A program made the translations under genes and the position numbers. The notes below the pieces were generated by a model. It made no database searches, was not told where the DNA came from, and worked only from the letters and a program-made list of their open reading frames with translations. This document shows, piece after piece, positions 56,472 to 64,000 of a stretch of DNA of 64,000 nucleotides. Origin of the DNA: Stenopsyche tienmushanensis (lineage: Eukaryota; Arthropoda; Insecta; Trichoptera; Stenopsychidae); the NCBI GenBank assembly GCA_008973525.1, contig WACJ01000128.1:744001-808000 (forward strand). The letters run 5' to 3'. How positions within the stretch are numbered: position 1 is the stretch's first letter; each line of letters begins with the position of its first letter.

Positions 56472-57529
56472 TATTAAATATATTCTGCATTGGGTTTGTA
56501 GTTGGTTAGTTATTTTGTATCTGTCGATCAAAATGTTAATAAGTTTTGTTGAGAATTAAGAACCATCATTATAAAAGAACTACCATAAAAACAACCAACA
56601 TTTGTAGTATTGTGAGGAACTTGAAGAGCAATTGTCATCCAGCAAGACGAATGAATGAAAGATGAATACAAATTGTCATGGAATAAAGCCCTAAAAAACG
56701 GGATGAGATTGAAAAAATAATCGTCAACTAAATAACTAATCAAACATAAACGGTGTGGATTAATTTTAAATCAACAGGCAAATACACTTATTAAAGAGCA
56801 TTAATCATCCTATTGGTAAACATTGTCTTATAAAGACTTAAATAAAATGTATGTCACTGTTAAAGAGTAAAGTTATTCAAGCAAAAACTATTTTTGTGAT
56901 AGTTATTGTTTAAAATATAAATAAAATACAGATAAAAGGTTTGTGACAGCATCCGCAAATAAACGATCATTAAATTATCCCTATCACTCCGTTGATCACA
57001 TTACATACTAAGATTCTCAATGCATATTATATCAAGTGCAATAGAGCTTTCCTTTGTGAAATATCCTTTTGAATGTGTGAATAAATTAGGAGCTCTTAAG
57101 TAGTTGTAATACAGTTAAGACTTGAAAAGAGTCAAACTAAAAAGTTACTGTCATTCTAAAGTTTTCATATTTCGAAGTGCATTTAAGACATTTATTCATT
57201 CTAGTAGACAAATAAAAGCATTAACAATATAAAACCGTATTGATATGTATCCACAATAATTGAATATTTGGCGCAAAATATTGAAGAAGGAGATATCAAT
57301 ACAAAAATTATTGCAATGAAGCTTATAATAAATACAAAAATAAGAAATATGCAATAGTATTACACATAAAATTGAGTTTTGATATGGATTTAATAATAAA
57401 CCTATTTTATATAGATAGTTTGAGAATCTTGCTATTTTATTTGGGGTTCAACGGGATTATCTTTGAATAAATAAGACCACTTTGCTACTGTATTAATGTA
57501 ATTTTATTTGCAGTAGATAATCACGACTG

Positions 57530-57710
57530 CAAAAAGGCGTTCATCACGCATTTTTTCAAAATTTAAATGATTCAATATACGCCCCCCAGCGGACAGCGAT
57601 AGACGAGGGGTTGTGTCTGTGAATTATTTCAATCCGTAACGATTTCATCCCTAGAGGACACTGAACCAATTACGGATGAAAACGTCAATTTAATTAATTG
57701 TAAATTAGGT
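57530..57710. promoter_or_regulatory. Compact intronic block with homeodomain-like sites
   Basis: CpG-containing text (CGCCCCCCAGCGGACAGCG) is followed by CCGTAACGATTTCATCC, CAATTACGGATG and TTTAATTAATTG. The clustered TAAT-type sites in a Pax6 intron would suit an autoregulatory or cross-regulatory enhancer. Inference only. Confidence 0.25.
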
Positions 57711-58739
57711 TGTGCGAGGGAATTTATACAGATTGTGTGTTTTCTTCGTAGGGATGCTGTGATACGTCATATCCTGCATCGACTCCCCGAGCAGAATACT
57801 CAAGTTCAGTTCGAACGAAACTTGCTTATAGTTTGAAGTACTTCTCAAGAAGCTTAGACACAAATTATGATGCCTTTGAACTCGAAACATCTTACTCTCA
57901 CTACAGCCAGAATATTATGAAAGTTTCCCGGCAAAAGTTTTGGCAGGATCTAATATGTTTACCCCATGTTTGCCTCAACAGGTGCTCTCGTCTCAGATTT
58001 TGAGAGACAGCTTAACTTTCTCTTTATTTTAACAAACATACTTGGATTTACGCCATATTTCTTTCTTATAGCAATTATATTCAAATAATGTATCATACTG
58101 TTTGTTACGAATTGCATTTGGCAACAATTAATAAAGACAATAATCGTCGTAGCATAATCCATTAATTATCATTAGCCGAACTGATTGAAATTGCTGATGA
58201 AAAATTAACCTTTAGCGAACGATCAAATTTTTGAAACAATCACCAACATTTTGTGGGGGTTGAAATATGATGAATGGTAATCTTTATTAAAATATTTATA
58301 CTAGCACTTTGAGTTTGACCAAATATGGATTCCGATTTGGATTTCTTTCAAATAAAACATCTAGAATATTTGGTTAAAACGACCTTTTGTTAATGTATTC
58401 TATGTATTCTACTAATATTGTTTGTGGATCAATATTTAGACCTACTTTCTAACGGCATTGTGCCCAAATTGAAATTAATCGAAAGAAAAGCTCAACATTT
58501 TCTTTTTTATATCGTGAATATCGTAGCATTCGTTCGCTGAAGGGTTATGAATTTTAATTTGTGTTGGAGTTCACATGCACTTTATTATAAATCTCTAAAA
58601 GTTCGTCCAAAGTTTCATGTTAATCGGAAGCACTCTTTCTTTAATATGAGCTTTCTGGGTCTTTGTATGAAGTATGGCATCCATGTTGAGCGCAAGATAT
58701 GAGTGAATCTGAAGACATGCATGTTTCGTGGTGAGGTTC

Positions 58740-58911
58740 AGTGGCTGAATACAATCAGCAGTGGTTGTAATCAGTGCCTTTGATCAGGGTGGTCGCCGTT
58801 GGCGATGTCGGGAGCACTCGCTGGCTATAAATACGGCAGACAGCTATAGCCACAAATAGCTACATCTACAGCTTCATACAGCTACATACAACCATGGCCA
58901 GCCTTGTAGGT
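58740..58911 (+). promoter_or_regulatory. Candidate TATA promoter with tiny first coding exon inside Pax6 intron
   Basis: TATAAATA at 58826-58833 sits in a GC-richer context. It is followed about 60 bases later by ACAACCATGG (start codon at 58894, strong Kozak form). Five codons (MASLV) later comes a possible donor, G/GTATAT at 58910. Between TATA and ATG lie repeated AGCTACATA-type decamers (58836-58892). Many insect cuticle and secreted-protein genes have precisely this design, with a first coding exon of 4-5 codons. I could not identify a following exon with a signal peptide, so this may be a decayed gene or coincidence. Confidence 0.25.
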
Positions 58912-59974
58912 ATATGTCTGCTATGTCAATAAGCGGCCCACAAAGCCACAATGTAATATATTGCGAGCCGCAAACGCTTAGGTCCTACGCAAATAGTTAC
59001 GTCTGTACCGGCACAGAGGTGCCCCATTACCTTACAATTTAAAAAATATCTATTAATAATTCATAAAAAAGCAAATTTTATCATACACCAAATCAATAGC
59101 AGCTCATCTATACCATAGAGATATTGACTTAAAATCAAAATAATACATAGATCAACGATATATTTCACAGTATACTATCATACATTTAGACTGAATTATT
59201 AGTATCAACTTAATCTATCAAATAATTAGAAAACGAATGCGTGCTAATATAAAAACTAATACAAAGGTCAGTTCAAATTTGAGTACAAAATTAGACAATT
59301 ATTTTAACTCAAATTAGTGGTGGAAATTATTTCTAAAAATAAAGTTTTATAATAATATTCGCTCAATTTACTTCCAAAAATATTGAGACAAATTGAAAAA
59401 TTATTTTTTCGTTGTCCAGATCATTACCACCATGTTGATTTTCATTCATATTGAATGCTATAATGATCGAATAATTGTCGGTTGGTGCTTATAGTATCTT
59501 TTGGTTGCTTATAATAAATATTATATGTACTTAATATTGCAATGATTTGAAAGATGCAATACTTTAATCAAGTTCCTACGCTACGACTTCAGTCACATCT
59601 TCCAAAATCCTAAACACCTTGTATGAAAAGTAAGCGACGTTTATTTAACAATCATTTTTGTAAACTAATTTGAATTACTTTAATTTAATGTCAACATTTT
59701 TTTAAAAAAATATTTTATTATATAAATGAATATACAATTGCTAAAATTTATATGTGTTGGAATAAAATTTGTCAGCAATATATAAGAGCACGCTGTATAT
59801 GGTTTGAGGGTAATCGATAAACAAATCAAAGCCTCAGGCCGAAGCCGAGTATCAATTTAACAAAATGGTATTATTAGATTAAAGCCAACGCGTGTGGCTC
59901 ACAAGGGAGGATTAATATTGTTGTACCGCTTACCACTCCATAGGGTAGATCATTGTAGAGATACCAAATGATAG

Positions 59975-60480
59975 GATCAAATTACAACTAACCAACCCTG
60001 ACGATTGGGAGTCAACCGCGATTTTTTGCCCCCGATTCGCCCGTCTTTGTTCGACATTCTTGCATTATTGCGGTGGCGTTTTGCGCCAAAATATACGAAT
60101 AAATATTCAACTTTGAAAACCGCCCAATATTCGGGCATACGTTCGGATATATAACGCGATTTGAAAATGGAAATATGAATCAATAGATGCGGTTTATCCT
60201 GCGCGTCCCCGGAGATCGAAGCATGGTCGTTTGCGGACACCACAAAAATTGAATACCTAGAAATTAATTCGGGAAACAAAGAGGGCCGCCGAGGGAAAAA
60301 CAAAAAGCCGAAGGATTTTCACGCTACAATTGTTTCAAAAACATAAAGCACCCGGTTTTGTACCGACACGGCATGGGTTTATTCATTTTTTCCCTGGCCA
60401 AAAGCCGATTTTACTTTTGTGTCCGATTTTTTTACGTGGCGCTTTGTGAAGTCGTTCGAAACGAAGTAAACCGCTGTTTG
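59975..60480. promoter_or_regulatory. CpG-rich intronic island, candidate Pax6 enhancer
   Basis: About 500 bases of CpG-rich, non-repetitive sequence with sharp edges (for example GCGGTGGCGTTTTGCGCC and GCGCGTCCCCGGAGATCG). A 108-codon minus frame has no domain. Its position about 2-3 kb downstream of the 62.7-63.1 kb exons and its distinct composition make it a good candidate for conserved noncoding DNA. Confidence 0.28.
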
Positions 60481-61799
60481 GGACTATTCAATGATGAGAA
60501 AAAAATTCGAAGCCATCGGCAATAGAAATTACTTTTTTACCATAAAATATAAGCGTGTACTGAATATTTGCTATTATATTATTGCACCAGAATTGGCCCC
60601 AATTCCACAAAACAAGCTGTACGGTCAATCGATTGCCTTTCAAAGACATTTACAAACCTACGCAAGCCTTCTTCTCAAATCGAGCATGAATTATAGTTCC
60701 AATCCTTTTATGGTATATCATGTGCACCGTTTTTAATACTTAATTACATCCCAGACGAGAATTAGTTTTTTGGAATTTCATTGTGAAAAAGGATTAAATT
60801 GCAATGGCAATATTAATAAAAACATCTTGTTTTGATTATAAGGGTGAATTTATGCTCGTTTTTTAAATGTTAATAAACACCCACAAATAGTGTATTTTTT
60901 CGATTCATTTGAATATCATGCTTATGGAGTATTTTAACTATTTATATTTTAATTAAACAATCGTGCATCAGAAGCAAACAAATGGATCTGCGAAACCAAT
61001 AGAGCGAGCACTATTAGATAGTTTTCGATTAAGGATTGGTTTTGAAAATTCTAACAAAATAATTTCAACTGGAAGATACGTTTTAAAGTAAAAGATTATT
61101 ATTGAATGAGGATATCACGCAATTGATACCCGTTTTTTTAGTGCAATTATTTGGATGAGAATGGCATTATTTACATCGAGCTTTGGGAACCAAGAAAAGT
61201 TGTCGCAACTAAGTGAAATAATAATTGGTCAATAAAATTGAACGAATAGCTTTTAGAATTTTTTTACTACTACCTTACCATATATTTACTTTTATACTTT
61301 TTACCATATAATAGTTTGGAATGAAAGCTGTGAAAATAGAAAGTTTTAGCTCGTCCAATCTGCTCATCTGATTTGTCTCAAACATCACTTCTTCAGATAA
61401 CTTTTATTATCATATTTTCAGAACTTGATTCTTTATTCGCGAATAGGTTCCAAATATTGTCGGAAAAATTGTAAGATTGATAAATTCCAATTACCAAGGT
61501 TAAGATTTTGAAAAAAATTCTTAAACAATTTTTTTTAAAATAATAAAAACTTATGGTTTTATTAATTATTAGCATTATAAATAATTAACAGTGTAATTTA
61601 TTGGAACTGTTGATTATTTTTTGAGTCTTGAAACGAGATTGGATATTAAATTTGACAGTTGCTGATTAAATAATAAGAAAACGATGCGAAATATATTGTT
61701 TCATATTATTGAATTCTTGTGTTTTAATTAAAACTTTATACTAAAAAAGGTCAAATTTAAATAAAAAGGAATGCATTGTTCTTAGGGATGCCTTACAAA

Positions 61800-62235
61800 A
61801 AAAGATGATCCATAAATAAATTAAGGTCGTCCCTTTTTAAGGCGATAAAAATAGCGAGGTTACTCTAGTTTAACGTAAAAAAGTCTACACAAAAGAAAAT
61901 CGTAAAACTCATCCGGACCGCCCTTATGAATATTTTATTTCTATTTTGTTTAATAAAAATTGAATGTACCATCCGGGGGTGCTCTCGGGCGGATATTATC
62001 CCTTTTCTAGTCAGCGTTAATGTGTCCTTAAAACGGATTAAAAAAAGCTTGTTTACGAATGAAAGCAATTGGAAAATAGCTCGGCATTGTCAATAGAATA
62101 AGAATCCTTTTATTTTGGTAATATATCAAAGTCGGGTCAATTCGTAGGATGTTAAGATCAAAGTCCGCTGCGCAAGGATATCGGCAGACTCGGGGAGGTA
62201 GGTCTGGAGGGCAGTTCCGGAGGGGTGTTCCGGCA
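61800..62235. promoter_or_regulatory. Mixed-composition intronic block near the upstream Pax6 exons
   Basis: The segment is less AT-rich than its flanks and ends in a G-rich stretch (62180-62230: GGGGAGGTAGGTCTGGAGGG). It has no recognisable coding content. Candidate regulatory or splicing-related sequence; weak. Confidence 0.15.
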
Positions 62236-62718
62236 TCAAAGAATGTTTCAAAGAATAAAAATGAAAATTAAATCTTCCACGCGAGTTAGCAGACTAATGT
62301 TTCTGACGGTAACTATGGCTGTACACCGCTCATCTACATACTTGCCTCTCTTCCATATCCGCTTTTGCTCATATAAAAGGAGACACGCGTGCAATATTTT
62401 TCATTAAATAAATTCTTATATATTTAAATTTATCTATGCGTATTTATTCCCTAATCAAATTTAAATTTGGCAAAGCCACATTCGTATTATTTCATACAAA
62501 ACAATTACTAGAACTATCCTTGTTCAATTTTATGTTATGTTTTTTGTCTTTTCATAAATATAAAGAATGAATTTCATAGAAAAATTGAAATCGAAAAGTA
62601 TGCAAATGTACATTTTTAATACTTTATGTATGCAAAAGTGGACAAAGATCTTCATATTTGCATTTTTTAATGCATAAATTCTAAATTAATGTTTTAAAGT
62701 TTGAAATATAAGACTAAC

Positions 62719-63139
62719 CTTTTTTGTTGACCGGTAAATCTGGCATTAGATGATTAGGAGGTCCAGGACTAAGAGCTGGTAAAAATGGTGATCTTGCAGC
62801 AGGATACCAAGGCGCTCTAGCCCAACCTCCACCCTAATAAAAAATGCACATGTTTATTTAAATTTTAATACATATTAAGATCAAAGAGGATGTTTCGAAA
62901 CAAGGAACGTCGTGAGGTTTTCGCGAAACAAATTAATGGCGTGGTTCAGGTATCAAAGATAATAAGTATGAACATTTAATGAGACTTTACTATCGATTTG
63001 TAAAAGTGATTCAAACCTGTCCATTTAAAAGCCTTAATTTATCATAGACCGCTCCTCCTGGAGAACCAGCTGGCGGGGAATGCGCCTGTTTCTCCTTCTG
63101 AGCAGCCAAATTTCTAAGTACTCTATTGATGGACGAGAC
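62719..63139 (-). CDS. ey: Pax6, exons encoding the end of the paired domain and the linker (gene continues beyond the window)
   Basis: Exon 63139-63017 (phase 0 at both ends) encodes [18 protein letters not shown], the last residues of the Pax6 paired domain and the adjoining linker, ending [10 protein letters not shown]. Exon 62833-62719 continues [17 protein letters not shown] and ends VNKK plus one base, matching the phase of the homeodomain exon at 35302. Vertebrate Pax6 has the same order: [13 protein letters not shown], then YDKLRMLNGQ, then GTRPGWYP. The preceding exons with most of the paired domain are not found in 63140-64000 and must lie further right. In this window the gene contributes 362 codons plus stop. 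There are no frame breaks. Confidence 0.95.
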
Positions 63140-64000
63140 CTAAAATGAAAATTTTAATTTATTTAGTGCATTTAATAAGCAACTATCAACTAAACGCTAC
63201 AAATCAGATTATCTGTGACACCATCTCACTCAATCGAACCGACGTTAAAGTACACGGCGTAAAACTACGGCTTCCGGTCCATCGAACAGCGGACCGGTCC
63301 TGATGACTAAACGGTTATGTCGTGCACCGGTCCAGCCCTCCCTGAGTCCGAGATCCTGGATGCTGAACCGCTAGACCCCCTGTCAGATGCTCATCGGGTC
63401 ACATTTTCGACATGAAGACCACCGCTGTCGACGACTTCATATCGTATTTCAATCATATATGGGGCACAATGATGATGACGTCCATGATCGACTTTTTTTA
63501 ATAAATGTGTTTTATTTTTATCCCGATGATGTCCTCATCTTCCCAGAATGCACAATTGGAAGAAAATAGACTTCCTGCTTATTAATGAAAAGTATATAAT
63601 TTTATAGCTTCATTGCAATAAATGTACCGAATTAAATTAGAGCAAACGATGATAATATTTGCTCATAAATAATTATAAATTTGGAACAATAAAATTCCCA
63701 TACAACATTCAAATTAATTCGGTTACGATAATTTGACCAACAGTTTGATCATAAATCCACCCTCAATTTTCCCTGCCCATTTGTGGTATTACAAATGGCA
63801 TGTATTCAGAAACCAATTTCGATACAATTCTCTTTTCTCGCTAATGTATTAAACAAGGGTTACATTGTGAATTTAATATTAAAAAAAACTTCTACTTTAA
63901 ATTGTGATTTATTGCTATTTAATTTAGTGCCGGAATGTTGAAAAGCATTAATTTTCAGCATTTTATTTGACAGGACCATGTGCTGAAAATAATTCATTCC
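63140..64000 (-). other. Pax6 intron, partial, with a possible tRNA-derived segment
   Basis: No further paired-domain exon is visible. At 63331-63385 the minus strand reads GGTCTAGCGGTTCAGCATCC, like the A box of a glutamate-type tRNA, within a CpG-rich stretch (63235-63430). That stretch also has a perfect GGACCGGTCC palindrome at 63291-63300. A GGTTCGATTG text occurs on minus about 140 bases downstream, too far for a tRNA B box. It may be a tRNA-derived SINE. The remainder is AT-rich. Confidence 0.35.

Larger units (their letters stand above)
35303..62718 (-). other. Giant Pax6 intron, 27.4 kb
   Basis: The donor at 62718 (on minus: AAAAAAG/GTTAGT) and acceptor ending at 35303 (TTCCAG) are in phase, joining 1 base to 2 to form a Gly codon. 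Developmental control genes commonly hold enhancers in such introns. The interior alternates AT-rich filler with GC-rich islands (listed separately), transposon relics and one hAT element. Unlisted stretches longer than 300 bases within it, such as 37.4-41.3, 45.8-46.5, 49.2-49.9, 50.7-51.4, 52.0-53.4 and 60.5-61.8 kb, show nothing I can identify. Confidence 0.9.

Noticed and set aside
56528..56743. 71-codon minus frame adjacent to the mariner element
   Set aside because: Lies outside the element's inverted ends and matches no transposase segment.

Overview
The window looks like an AT-rich animal nuclear genome, most probably an insect. It has GT-AG introns, proteins with clear metazoan families, long introns, and relics of several cut-and-paste DNA transposon superfamilies. 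The short introns of the first gene (about 60-120 nt) and a Pax6 linker that resembles eyeless favour an arthropod. I cannot name the order. I see no operons, CRISPR array, rRNA or complete tRNA gene.

Three protein-coding genes are well supported. (1) A 14-exon myotubularin-related lipid phosphatase (MTMR6/7/8 group with a C-terminal FYVE-like zinc finger) lies on + at about 6741-10210. (2) A ZC3H11A-like triple CCCH zinc-finger protein, probably an mRNA-export factor, lies on + at 20224-29754; its last and largest exon is separated by a 6.7-kb intron. (3) The 3' two-thirds of a Pax6 (eyeless/twin of eyeless) transcription factor lies on -, with exons at 63139-62719 and 35302-33221 separated by a 27.4-kb intron. 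The 5' exons, with most of the paired domain, lie beyond base 64000. Genes 2 and 3 converge. All proposed exon junctions keep reading frame.

Layout: 1-5320 is noncoding with a GC-richer block at about 4270-5310. A Tc1-like relic sits at 5600-5940. 6741-10210 is the phosphatase gene. 10.2-20.2 kb is intergenic and holds a CpG-rich probable promoter zone (14.0-14.9 kb), two inverted copies of an unnamed repeat, a pogo/Tigger relic, a minisatellite and a Mutator-like relic. 20.2-29.8 kb is the ZC3H11A-like gene, with a TTAA-flanked MITE in its long intron. 29.8-33.2 kb is convergent 3' sequence with a piggyBac-like MITE candidate. 33.2-63.1 kb is Pax6. Its giant intron carries two related mariner relics, a complete non-autonomous hAT element with an 8-bp target duplication, GC-rich islands that are candidate enhancers, and one tight TATA-plus-start-codon arrangement that could be the promoter of a nested gene.

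The genes do not form a common pathway: one acts in endosomal phosphoinositide turnover, one in nuclear mRNA export and one in eye and head development. I found no convincing novel multi-gene system. The most interesting material is the transposon record and the Pax6 intron.
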